A stretch of DNA of 64,000 bases, from the NCBI GenBank assembly GCA_031549115.1, contig JAVBQJ010000023.1, positions 4,055 through 68,054 on the forward strand, in the 5' to 3' direction. The translations under genes were made by a program, and so were the position numbers. This document shows positions 30,907-39,682 of the stretch, in pieces (within the stretch, counting starts at the first letter, position 1; every line of letters starts with the position of its first letter). The stretch is from JAVBQJ01 sp031549115. Lineage in GTDB: Bacteria; Verrucomicrobiota; Lentisphaeria; Victivallales; Victivallaceae. The notes beneath the pieces are model-generated. The model saw only the letters and a list, made by a program, of their open reading frames with translations, was not told where the DNA came from and did no database searches.

Positions 30907-33447
30907 TCAGTCGGCCAGCGTGATGGTTTCACAGGCGAAAATATCGGCGGCGGAGGTACCGCCGTAAAGCCGGTACTCACCCGGATACACCGTCCAGCGC
31001 TTCGAACGCGGCTCCCAGCAGGCGAAATCGCGCCACGCCAGCGGCAATTCAATCTCGGTGGATTCGCCCGGCGCCAGCGTCACCTTGGCAAAGCCTTTCA
31101 GCTCCTTGACCGGGCGTTCCAACACCGGATCGACCGCGCCGACATACAGCTGAATCACCTGGCCGGCGCTGCGTTTGCCGGTATTGGTCACCGTGAAGGT
31201 CACCCAGACCCGCGGCGCCGCCGTCCGTGCCGACTCCACCGTACAGCCGGTCAACTGCTGCCGGAAGGTCGTATAGGTCAAACCGAAACCGAACGGAAAG
31301 CGCGGCGCGATTCCGGCCCGGTCGAAGTGGCGGTAGCCGATGAACATCCCCTCTTTGTAAACCGTATTCGGGTCATCTCCGGTGCGCTCTCCCGGATAGC
31401 TGCCGTTGGCGTGGCAGGCGTAATCCACCAGCCGCCGCCCCCAGGTACACGGCAAACGCCCGCCGGGAGCTGCTTCGCCGAAGAGCACCCGGGCGAGCAC
31501 CGTCCCCGCGCTCTCACCGGCATACCAGGTTTCCAGCAGCGCGCCGACCCGGTCGATCCACGGTTCGACGGAAACCACCGAGCCGTTGACCAGCACCACC
31601 GCGCAGCGCGGATTGGCGGCGGCGAAGTCCGCGATCCAGGCGTCCTGTTCGGCCGGGAGCTGCAACCCCGGAATATCGGCGCACGGGACATCGCCCCACC
31701 CCAGCGCTTCCTTGTCGTAAAGGTGATGGGTGCCGCCGACGAAGATCACCGCGTCGGCTTCGCGGGCCGCGGCCAGCGCCGCCTCGCGCCCGGCGGTATC
31801 CGCTTCGCGCCAGCCGAAACGCAGCTGCGCGCCCGGCGTATAGTACGCATAATATTCGACTTCGAGCTTCGCGCCCGGCGCCGTCCCGGCGTCGAAGTGG
31901 TATTTCGCACCGATCAGCGAAGACTTCGCGGCGTCGATCACCGTCTTGCCGTCGAGCTTCACCACCAAGCGCCCGTGCTGGGCGTGGAACACCATATCCG
32001 CCGCCCCCTGCGACGGCGGCCGCAGAATACCGGTGACGCGCAGGGCAAAGTGCTCCTTCGGCACCTCCCCGTCGCTGCCGCCCGCGGTCTGCGCGCCGGC
32101 GCCGGCCCAATTCCAGATGCCCTCGGTGTCGGCGCGGGTGAACAACGGCTTGCCGCCGGAAGCCAAATCGGCATCCTCGGCGAAGTATTCACACGCCAAT
32201 CCGGCGGCGCCAAACAGACCCACCGGACACAGGCTGTCGTGATCGAATTTCACCACCGGGAAGTATTCCACCTTGAAGCCGTGCGCCGCGCCGTACGCTT
32301 TGAGTCCGGCCGCCGGCGTCACTTCGCGGTCGGAAAAGACCGCGCCGGAACCGCCGCAAAATTCCAGAGTGCCGCGATGCTGCCGGAAATCCGCGTTGGG
32401 TCCGACCACCACCAGGCGCTTTACTTTCGCCGGATCCAGCGGCAGCAGGCCGTTTTCGTTCTTCAACAGCGTCATGCCGCCGAGCGCGACCGCGGCCGCC
32501 GTCTCCAACTGCTGCTTCCCGGCAGTTTCAGCCGTCGGTTTGGCATCGTCCATCACCCCGGCGCGGTACATCATCCGCAACACCCGGCGCACCTTCCCGT
32601 CGACCACGGTCTCCGGCACTGCGCCGGCTTGCACCGCATCCACCAACGCTTTGCCGAAAACCCCGCCTTCGGACGGACACCCCATCTCCAGATCGAGGCC
32701 GCCGAGCGCACAGCCGACGGTATGATGCGCGCCGCCCCAGTCGGAAACCATCACGCCGTCGAAGCCCCATTCGCCCTTGGCGATCATCTCCTGGAGGAAT
32801 CCGCATTCGGCGGCATACTGCCCGTTGATCCGGTTGTAGCTCGACATCATCATCCACGGCTGCGACTCTTTGGTCACGATCTCGAACGCGGTCAGATACA
32901 GTTCGCGCAGGGTGCGTTCGTCGACTTCCGAGCTGCCGGTGGTGCGGCAGATTTCCTGGTTGTTGAGCGCCAGGTGCTTCGGCGTGGCGGCCACGCCGAA
33001 GCACTGGCAGCCGCGAATGTACCCGGCGGCGGTTTTTCCGGCCAGGAACGGGTCTTCGCCATAGTATTCGAAATTCCGGCCGTTCAACGGCGTGCGCATC
33101 AGGTTGAAACCGGGGCCGAGGCTGGCCTGCACATTGACGCTGGCGGCGTCGCGGCCGATCGCCTCGCCGTAGGCTGCGGCGGCGGCGGGGTCGAAGTTCG
33201 CCGCCAGCGCGATTCCGGCCGGAAGCGCGGTGGTCTGGCGTCCGTCTTCGGTACGGCCGGCGGCCAGACGGACCCCCTGCGGTCCATCGGACATCTGCAG
33301 CAGCGGGATTCCGAGCCGGTCGATCCCGCCGACCTCCATGGTGGTGCAGCCGTGGCACAAGTGGACTTTTTCCTCCAGCGTCAGACGCCCGATGAGATCG
33401 TCGATCCGCAGCTCGACGGGAAGTTTGCGGTTCTGGTACGGCAGCAT
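30907..33447 (-). CDS. glycoside hydrolase family 3 beta-glucosidase-like, with PA14 insert
   Basis: The protein has 846 residues from ATG 33447, preceded by AAGGGGG; upstream codons in frame lack such a site. The GH3 N-domain spans about 15-300 with KH (ATPKHLALNNQE) and the nucleophile Asp236 in GVMVSDWGG. The C-domain is split by a PA14-type insert (about 400-545, GAKYHFDAGTAPGAKLEVEY). It ends with a fibronectin III-like domain (about 740-840, FTVTNTGKRSAGQVIQLYVG). No signal peptide, so it probably acts in the cytoplasm on imported beta-glucosides. It is monocistronic and divergent from the AdoMetDC-like operon. Confidence 0.93.
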   Translation of the reverse strand: MLPYQNRKLPVELRIDDLIGRLTLEEKVHLCHGCTTMEVGGIDRLGIPLLQMSDGPQGVRLAAGRTEDGRQTTALPAGIALAANFDPAAAAAYGEAIGRDAASVNVQASLGPGFNLMRTPLNGRNFEYYGEDPFLAGKTAAGYIRGCQCFGVAATPKHLALNNQEICRTTGSSEVDERTLRELYLTAFEIVTKESQPWMMMSSYNRINGQYAAECGFLQEMIAKGEWGFDGVMVSDWGGAHHTVGCALGGLDLEMGCPSEGGVFGKALVDAVQAGAVPETVVDGKVRRVLRMMYRAGVMDDAKPTAETAGKQQLETAAAVALGGMTLLKNENGLLPLDPAKVKRLVVVGPNADFRQHRGTLEFCGGSGAVFSDREVTPAAGLKAYGAAHGFKVEYFPVVKFDHDSLCPVGLFGAAGLACEYFAEDADLASGGKPLFTRADTEGIWNWAGAGAQTAGGSDGEVPKEHFALRVTGILRPPSQGAADMVFHAQHGRLVVKLDGKTVIDAAKSSLIGAKYHFDAGTAPGAKLEVEYYAYYTPGAQLRFGWREADTAGREAALAAAREADAVIFVGGTHHLYDKEALGWGDVPCADIPGLQLPAEQDAWIADFAAANPRCAVVLVNGSVVSVEPWIDRVGALLETWYAGESAGTVLARVLFGEAAPGGRLPCTWGRRLVDYACHANGSYPGERTGDDPNTVYKEGMFIGYRHFDRAGIAPRFPFGFGLTYTTFRQQLTGCTVESARTAAPRVWVTFTVTNTGKRSAGQVIQLYVGAVDPVLERPVKELKGFAKVTLAPGESTEIELPLAWRDFACWEPRSKRWTVYPGEYRLYGGTSAADIFACETITLAD

Positions 33448-33542
33448 GGTTTCCCCCTTACGTTTTTGTGCTTTCCATGTGGTAATCGGGATAATATACC
33501 CTCCTTTTCCCATTTTTCACCTGTCCATTCGGGAGAAATGCG

Positions 33543-33571
33543 TTGAAAAATATCATAGACCGGTCTATATT
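33543..33571 (+). promoter_or_regulatory. promoter with palindromic operator candidate before the AdoMetDC-like operon
   Basis: TTGAAA (33543-33548), 17-base spacer, TATATT (33566-33571). A perfect 14-bp palindrome ATAGACCGGTCTAT (33555-33568) fills the spacer and overlaps the -10 box, a classic repressor site position. Confidence 0.65.
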
Positions 33572-33601
33572 ATGCACAAATATTATACAGGAGACACTCG
33601 A

Positions 33602-34030
33602 ATGGAAACGACGCAACCGGAAGACTACGGACCGCACCTGATGCTGCGCATCGGCTCCATCGAGCGCCTGGACGCCTGCCGCAATGCGGAATTGCTGTCC
33701 GGTTTCCTGGTTGAGCTGGTCCGGGAGCTGGGGATGCGGATTCTGTCCGGTCCCTGCATGGGTTATGAAACCGGCGATCCGGCGCACGTCGGCCACTCCG
33801 GCGTGGTGATCCTTTACGAATCCCACGCGGCCATTCACACCTACCCGGAGATGCGGCAGGCATTTGTGGATATATTCTCGTGCAAACCGTTCGATCCGGC
33901 GCAGGTATTCGAGGTGCTCCGCCGTTATTTCGGCGGTTTCGAAGTCATCGAGGAAAATCTGCTGAGCCGCGGGGTGCACTGGCAGCACGATGCCCGCGCG
34001 GCGCTGACCGCGTGGCAGAGCCGGAAATAA
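33602..34030 (+). CDS. S-adenosylmethionine decarboxylase-like pyruvoyl enzyme
   Basis: The protein has 142 residues from ATG 33602 (AGGAGA 7 bases upstream). The core GVVILYESHAAIHTYPE matches bacterial AdoMetDC (SpeH): the self-cleavage pair Glu73-Ser74, His79 and Cys94 (VDIFSCK) keep the spacing of the T. maritima enzyme (+5 and +20). The Ser should become the pyruvoyl cofactor. In the family the product is decarboxylated AdoMet for spermidine synthesis, but some relatives are reported to be ornithine or arginine decarboxylases. No spermidine synthase is in the window, so the substrate is open. It is the first gene of a tight operon with an MFS fusion, a formyltransferase and a phosphatase. 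Confidence 0.82.
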   Translation: METTQPEDYGPHLMLRIGSIERLDACRNAELLSGFLVELVRELGMRILSGPCMGYETGDPAHVGHSGVVILYESHAAIHTYPEMRQAFVDIFSCKPFDPAQVFEVLRRYFGGFEVIEENLLSRGVHWQHDARAALTAWQSRK

Positions 34031-34034
34031 GGCC

Positions 34035-37031
34035 ATGAAGGAAAATACACATCATCGCCGTCTGCTGTTGTGGTTTTCTTTGCTGCTGCTCGCGGGCGGC
34101 ATGCTGACGCTCTGGAACCAACGCGGTTATTTGCAAACCGCATATCTCTCCGGATGGATCCCATTCTCCTGCCCGACCTATGCGGCACCGGGGCCGGACG
34201 GACGCCTCGCCGTGGTCGATTCGACCCAGCGGCGGGTGCTGGCGCTGAACGCGGACGGGCAATTGGAGTTCATGGTCACCGGCGGCAGCCGGGACAGCGG
34301 CCGCTTTTTCAATGCCTTTAAGGCCATTCCCGGTCCCGGAGACAGCGTACTGGTGCTGAACAGCGTCCCGGACCAGCGCGGCGTCTACCACCGGCGCGAA
34401 GAAATCCTCCAGATTTCCCCCGACGGCACCGGCAAGGTGCTTTACCGCCTGCTCCACAATCCGACGCTGCCGGACCACACGCTGCTGCGTCACGGCCGTC
34501 TGCGCAGCCTCACCTGGGACGGCGAAATCCTCCGCTGGTTCGAATGCCTGCCCGAGGGGTTGGCGGCGCGGATGATGCCTCTGCCGGGAAGTCACGCCGT
34601 CACCGAAGCGGTATTCCCGGTGCCCGACGCCAATTGGCACGTCGCTTTCGCCGCCCGTGAAAACGCGGATTCCGCCGTCTATACGCATAAAAACGGCGGC
34701 ATTTACCGCATCGCCGCCGCTTTCGACGCCCAACCGGAGCTGCTGTATGAGCCGGGCGCCGCGGCGCCGCCGACGCGCAAACCGTGGGAGGTGGTCTGTG
34801 ACGGCGACGGCAATATTCTCTTCGCCGATATGATCGGCCGCACCGTCCGGAAGCTGTCCGGCGACACCGCGGTCGAACTCGTGCAATGGCCCGGCGGAGT
34901 CAAGGCGCCCGAGCTCTACCGGCTCGGCGCTGCGGGGAAACGCTTCGTCGGCTGTACGGAGTCCGGTATTTTCGAAAGCTCCGTCGACCGCCTGCGGGCG
35001 GAACCGACCATCGTCGACGGCGCGCCGTTGTCCCCGGCGCTGCAATGGCGCCTGGCGTTCGCGGCGCTCGCGCTGGCGGCGCTGCTGCTCGGCGCCGCCG
35101 GGAGCGCATGGTACGCATCGAAACTGGAATATGACTGGAAGGTGCCTCCGGTGGCATGGTTGTTCGTGGGACTGGTGGTCGTGATGGGAGTGGCGGCGTA
35201 TGTGGCCGGCTCCGGATTGATCCGGGATTTTTCGCGGCGTAACGACCAGCAGACGCTCCGGCACCTGACCCAGTTGATCCGTTCGACCGCGGCCGCCCTC
35301 GACGGCGACCGCATCGGGCGGCTGAACCACCCGTCCGATTATATGAACGAAGACTACCGGGCGCTGCGCCGCGAGCTCGATCTTCTGTTTCCGGTCGACG
35401 CCGAAAACAGCGACGGCTTTTATTATGTCATCAACCGGGTCATCGACGGGCAGCTGTACGGGATGATCTGGCAGGAGAGTTCGATCGGGCTGTTCCATCC
35501 GTTCAACTTTTTCGATCCCGAATTCCCCGATTCGTCGTTCCGGGATGCGCAAGCCGGGTTGATCCGCACGGCCAATGTCGAAGATGTGACCGGCAGCTGG
35601 CTGTTCGGGGTGGGGCCGATCCTCGACAGCGCGGGCAATGTCGCAGGCTTGCTGGAGATCGGTACGGATAACTACGTCTTCGCCGCGCGCAACCAGAGGC
35701 TGATTCAGAGCACCATCCTGGATATCGTCACGGTGCTGATCGTGGTCGCGCTGGTGCTGCTGGAAGCAGTATATTTCTTCGAGTTGAAGCGCAAAACCAA
35801 ACAGAACCAGCCGTACGACACCGCGGACACCACACCGGTATTTTTCACCCGCCCGTTCATCTTCCTTTACTTCAGCGCCAGTTCGATGCCGCTGGCGTTC
35901 GTGCCGCTGATGATGAAAGATTTCTATGCGCCGGTGCCGTTCCTCTCCGAAGGCCTGGTGCTGGCGCTGCCGATTTCGGTCAATATGCTCGCCTTCGGCA
36001 TCGGCAACTGGATCGCCGGCAACCACACCCGCCGGGGCACCACCCGGAAGATCATCTACTGGGGATTATGGCTGTCCGCCGCCGGTTTCGCCGCGTCGGC
36101 GCTGGCGACCGGCATGACCGGCTTCGTGCTGGCGCGCGGCCTCGTCGGTCTCGGCAACGGCTTCGCCTTCATCGGCATACGAAGCATCCTGCTGCTGGAC
36201 GATCGCAAACGCTTCAAGGACACCGGCTATGCGCACTTCTACGCCGGCATGACCGCCGGAATCAATGTCGGGCTGATTCTCGGCGCCCTGATCGCGGATG
36301 CCTGGAGTTACCGGACCGCCTTCTGGATTTCCACGCTATTGCTCGCCGGCGCGATCGGCTTCGAAATGAAGTTCATGCGCCGGATCGTCGCCGGATTCGC
36401 GGAAGGGACGGAAGCGCCGCGGGAGCGGTGCAAAGGTGTCTTCCGCCGCTTCATCACCGATCCACACGCGTTGGCGTTCATCTTTCTGGATATCATTCCA
36501 GCTTACACCATCGCGGCGTTCATGTTCTACTTCTTCCCCTTGTTCGCCGAAAGCAACGGGATGGGCACCGCCGACATCGGGCGCTGGATGCTGTTCGCGG
36601 GGGTGCTGACGATCCTGTTCGGCCCGACGCTGACGCGCTCGATCTCGCAAGGACTCGGGACCCGGCGCGGAATGTACTTCGCACTCACGGTATGGAGCGC
36701 GTCGATTCTGGTGTTCGCGGTTACCGGCAGTTTGGAAGGGGCGATCCTGACGCTGCTGGCGATGGGTCTGGCGGATGGCTTCGCGGCGCCGTTCTGCAAC
36801 AATTATTTCCTGACCCTGAATGCGTCGCAGCGGGCCGGAGAAGAACGGGCGGTGTCGTATTTCGAACTGGCGGGCAAGGCCGGCGATACGCTCGGGCCGG
36901 TGATTTTCGCCTTTGCGCTGGGCTTCGGCCAGACGCGCGGCGTGGCGGCGATCAGCATGGCTTGCCTCTTGTTCGTCGTATTGCTGTACGGCGTGGACCG
37001 CTGGTATCACCGGAAAGGACCGGGATTATGA
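34035..37031 (+). CDS. fusion protein: beta-propeller, Cache-like sensor and MFS transporter
   Basis: The protein has 998 residues. Helix 1 is at 10-27. Residues 45-325 have NHL/SMP-30-like propeller strands (GRLAVVDSTQRRVLALNADG, GNILFADMIGRTVRKL), outside the membrane. Two helices (about 338-360, 373-395) follow. Residues 400-557 look like a Cache-type extracytoplasmic sensor (YYVINRV..., GSWLFGVGPILDSAGNVAGLLEIG). A helix (559-583) leads to a full MFS domain (605-990, about 12 helices). It starts 4 bases after the decarboxylase stop and ends in an ATGA overlap with the formyltransferase. The transported substrate is unknown; the sensor may gate transport. Confidence 0.8.
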   Translation: MKENTHHRRLLLWFSLLLLAGGMLTLWNQRGYLQTAYLSGWIPFSCPTYAAPGPDGRLAVVDSTQRRVLALNADGQLEFMVTGGSRDSGRFFNAFKAIPGPGDSVLVLNSVPDQRGVYHRREEILQISPDGTGKVLYRLLHNPTLPDHTLLRHGRLRSLTWDGEILRWFECLPEGLAARMMPLPGSHAVTEAVFPVPDANWHVAFAARENADSAVYTHKNGGIYRIAAAFDAQPELLYEPGAAAPPTRKPWEVVCDGDGNILFADMIGRTVRKLSGDTAVELVQWPGGVKAPELYRLGAAGKRFVGCTESGIFESSVDRLRAEPTIVDGAPLSPALQWRLAFAALALAALLLGAAGSAWYASKLEYDWKVPPVAWLFVGLVVVMGVAAYVAGSGLIRDFSRRNDQQTLRHLTQLIRSTAAALDGDRIGRLNHPSDYMNEDYRALRRELDLLFPVDAENSDGFYYVINRVIDGQLYGMIWQESSIGLFHPFNFFDPEFPDSSFRDAQAGLIRTANVEDVTGSWLFGVGPILDSAGNVAGLLEIGTDNYVFAARNQRLIQSTILDIVTVLIVVALVLLEAVYFFELKRKTKQNQPYDTADTTPVFFTRPFIFLYFSASSMPLAFVPLMMKDFYAPVPFLSEGLVLALPISVNMLAFGIGNWIAGNHTRRGTTRKIIYWGLWLSAAGFAASALATGMTGFVLARGLVGLGNGFAFIGIRSILLLDDRKRFKDTGYAHFYAGMTAGINVGLILGALIADAWSYRTAFWISTLLLAGAIGFEMKFMRRIVAGFAEGTEAPRERCKGVFRRFITDPHALAFIFLDIIPAYTIAAFMFYFFPLFAESNGMGTADIGRWMLFAGVLTILFGPTLTRSISQGLGTRRGMYFALTVWSASILVFAVTGSLEGAILTLLAMGLADGFAAPFCNNYFLTLNASQRAGEERAVSYFELAGKAGDTLGPVIFAFALGFGQTRGVAAISMACLLFVVLLYGVDRWYHRKGPGL

Positions 37032-38080
37032 GCCTGAAAATCGCGTTGTATATCGGTCAGTATCGCTTCCCGTTGACACCGTCGGACATCGGCGTCGAAT
37101 TCCTCGAAGCCATGCGCGCCGGGCGCCACCCCATCGGAGTAGTGCTCGCACATCCGGGCGATATCGTACTCCGGCTGGCGCACGAATACGGCTTGCCGAC
37201 GCTGCCCTTGCCGGAGGAGCTGGAGTACCCGGTCGACCGGATGCGGCGGATTTTCGAAGCGCCGGAGCTGCCGCCGCATTTGCGTGCGTGGCTCGATGCG
37301 CTGCGCGGCTTCGCCACCGATGTCGGCATAGTTTACTGCGGCGGCTGGATTCCGCCGCAGCTGGCGCAGACGCCGCGGCTCGGCTTCATCAATCTGCATC
37401 CGGGGCCGTTGCCGGAATTCACCGGCTACGACCCGGAGAAGTTCCTGATCCTGAATCATCACGAGCAAGGCTGGGGGACGATTCACCATCTCGCCGACAA
37501 GTTCGACACCGGCAATGTGCTGCGCACCTCCGAGCCGGTGCCCCTGACGCCGTCGACCACCACGCCGGAGTTGGCGAAGCTGATTTCGCGTCAGTGCTTC
37601 AAGGCGCTTCCGGGCGTGCTGGACGAATTCACCCGCGGCATTCCGGCGGGAACGCCGCAGAACGAATCGCGCCGCGACTATGTGACCCGGCGGCGCGGCC
37701 ACCGCGAGAGCGTGATTCAGTGGCGGCGCGATTCGCACGCCAAACTGGACGCGCGGCTGCGCGCGTTCAATTCGCTCGACGACGGCATGTGCCTCAAAGC
37801 CCGGCGGCAGGGACGGCTGCATGTGGTTTACGATCTGGAACTTCACGCCGGCGACTATCCGGGCAAACCGGGCGAGGAGATCGGTATTTACCGGGGACCG
37901 GGTGTGTATGAAAACGCGCCGCTGATCCGAACTCGCGAAGGGGTCGCGGCGGTGCTTTTCGGCGCGGCGGTGGCGACGCCGTTCACGGCGGTCGAACTGG
38001 CGCCGGAGCGGTTGATCCGGGCGGCGGAGCGGCCGCGCCGGACCGGAGCGGAATTTTTTGAAATCAGGAGCGAATCATGA
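37028..38080 (+). CDS. formyltransferase-family protein
   Basis: The protein has 350 residues from ATG 37028, overlapping the MFS stop by 4 bases. The N-terminal domain is a formyltransferase fold with the catalytic triad apparently intact: Asn122 and His124 in INLHPGPLPEFTGYDP, and Asp160 in ADKFDTGNV. The C-terminal part (230-345) resembles the Fmt C-terminal barrel. Family members use 10-formyltetrahydrofolate to formylate tRNA, nucleotides or amino sugars. Its operon with a decarboxylase and a transporter makes it unlikely to be the housekeeping fmt. Substrate unknown; formylation of an amine is one inference. Confidence 0.85.
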   Translation: MSLKIALYIGQYRFPLTPSDIGVEFLEAMRAGRHPIGVVLAHPGDIVLRLAHEYGLPTLPLPEELEYPVDRMRRIFEAPELPPHLRAWLDALRGFATDVGIVYCGGWIPPQLAQTPRLGFINLHPGPLPEFTGYDPEKFLILNHHEQGWGTIHHLADKFDTGNVLRTSEPVPLTPSTTTPELAKLISRQCFKALPGVLDEFTRGIPAGTPQNESRRDYVTRRRGHRESVIQWRRDSHAKLDARLRAFNSLDDGMCLKARRQGRLHVVYDLELHAGDYPGKPGEEIGIYRGPGVYENAPLIRTREGVAAVLFGAAVATPFTAVELAPERLIRAAERPRRTGAEFFEIRSES

Positions 38081-39675
38081 ACTGGAACTATTGGCGCACT
38101 TACTGCCGGCAGCGTTTTTCCATCCGGGGGCAGTTGCTGATGCTGGTGCTGGCGCTCAGCGTATTGAGCTCGTTCGTCTACATGTATTACGGTTACCGGC
38201 GCAACACCGAAGCACTGCTGCAGGGACTCGACGCGCGTCTGGAGCTGGCGGGCCGGGCCGCCGACCAGCGGGTGGCGAAGGGATACTTCGACCGCTGCGA
38301 CCCGTCGCGGGCACAGACGATCGAATCGGTAACCGCGCAGCCGCCGGACGCGGAGACCGCGGAATTTTTCCGGCAGCTCCAGGAGCTCGACGACAACGCC
38401 GATCTGCAATATCTCTACGCGGTCATGCAAGACGACGAGGGCCGTTACTTCTTCCCGTTCGGCACTTCGGCGGGGTATTGCACCTACTACGACGACCCGG
38501 CCGAAGACATCGTCAGCACGCTGGAAGACGGCCTGCTGCGCGCCACCATCCTCGACGATCCGGAATACGGCCGGAGCCGCTCGGTGATCCTGCGCCGCCA
38601 GACGCCATCGGGGAAGTATTACGTGCTCGGCGCGGATATGCGCCTCACGGAAGTCGAAGCGGTACAGGACAAAGTACTGCGGGATTTCCTGCAGATTTCG
38701 GTACTGCTGTGCGTGTTGATGGCGACCTTCAGCTGTCTTTCGGCCTATCGCCTCAGCCGTCCGATCGAGCGCCTGAGCGAATTCACCGTCGGATTGCGCC
38801 GGTCGGAATTTTCCCGGGACGAGCCGATGCCGCCGGGGCTCCTGCCCGCCGACCCGGATAAAGCGCGTTCGGAAATTTCGCGGCTGGCGCTGAATATCGA
38901 CCTCTTTCGCCATGCGCTGGCCGAAGCGGTGCAAAAGAAGGAGCGCGCCGAAAGCGAACTCCGGATCGCCGGAGAAATCCAGTTGAGTTCATTGCCGAAA
39001 GCGCTCGACGACGCATCGCTTTTCGACATTGCCGGCGAATTGAAACCGGCGCTGGAGGCCGGAGGCGATCTGTACGATTACCGGATACTCGATGGCCGTC
39101 TTTACTTCGCCATCGGCGACGTCTGCGGCAAAGGGATGCCGGCGGCGCTGTTCATGGCGATGACCCTGACGCTGATGCGCTCGGCGGTGCGCCGGGATTT
39201 CACGCCGGCGGAAATCGTGCGCTTCGTCAACGACAATCTGGCCGAAAACAACGAACAATGCACCTTTGTGACGCTGTTGTGCGGTATTTTCGACGCCGCC
39301 ACCGGCGAGGTCGCCTACTGCAACGCCGGCAATTGCCCGCCATTGGTGCTGGCGCCGGGGGCAACGCCGCAATACGAACCCTTGCCGAAGGAGCCGCCGG
39401 TCGGCGTCATGCCGGGCCTGGCATATGCCACGCATACCTTGACGCTGGCGCCGGGCGCGGCGCTGGTACTCTACACCGACGGCATTACCGAGGCGGCTGC
39501 CGCCGACGAAAGCTTTTTCGGCACCGAACGGCTGCGGCAGACGGCGGCGGCCATACCGCCGAATGCCGACGCGCACGTAATATTCGACCGCATCCTGGGA
39601 GAGGTGACCGAATTCACGGCCGGCGCTCCGCAATCCGACGACATCACGCTGCTGGTGATCCGCCGCCCGGAGTAA
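38077..39675 (+). CDS. Cache/HAMP/SpoIIE PP2C-type phosphatase
   Basis: The protein has 532 residues. It has a helix at 17-40, an extracytoplasmic Cache-like domain (41-203), a helix at 205-223, HAMP (224-285), and a PP2C-like phosphatase (290-532). Metal-binding residues are Asp331 (GGDLYDY) and Asp348 (GDVCGKG), with the final QSDDITLLVI. It should dephosphorylate a partner, often an anti-anti-sigma factor, in response to a ligand outside. No STAS or anti-sigma gene is nearby. It overlaps the formyltransferase stop by 4 bases (ATGA), so all four operon genes are coupled. It stops 7 bases from the convergent GH2. Confidence 0.92.
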   Translation: MNWNYWRTYCRQRFSIRGQLLMLVLALSVLSSFVYMYYGYRRNTEALLQGLDARLELAGRAADQRVAKGYFDRCDPSRAQTIESVTAQPPDAETAEFFRQLQELDDNADLQYLYAVMQDDEGRYFFPFGTSAGYCTYYDDPAEDIVSTLEDGLLRATILDDPEYGRSRSVILRRQTPSGKYYVLGADMRLTEVEAVQDKVLRDFLQISVLLCVLMATFSCLSAYRLSRPIERLSEFTVGLRRSEFSRDEPMPPGLLPADPDKARSEISRLALNIDLFRHALAEAVQKKERAESELRIAGEIQLSSLPKALDDASLFDIAGELKPALEAGGDLYDYRILDGRLYFAIGDVCGKGMPAALFMAMTLTLMRSAVRRDFTPAEIVRFVNDNLAENNEQCTFVTLLCGIFDAATGEVAYCNAGNCPPLVLAPGATPQYEPLPKEPPVGVMPGLAYATHTLTLAPGAALVLYTDGITEAAAADESFFGTERLRQTAAAIPPNADAHVIFDRILGEVTEFTAGAPQSDDITLLVIRRPE

Positions 39676-39682
39676 TTCGGGC

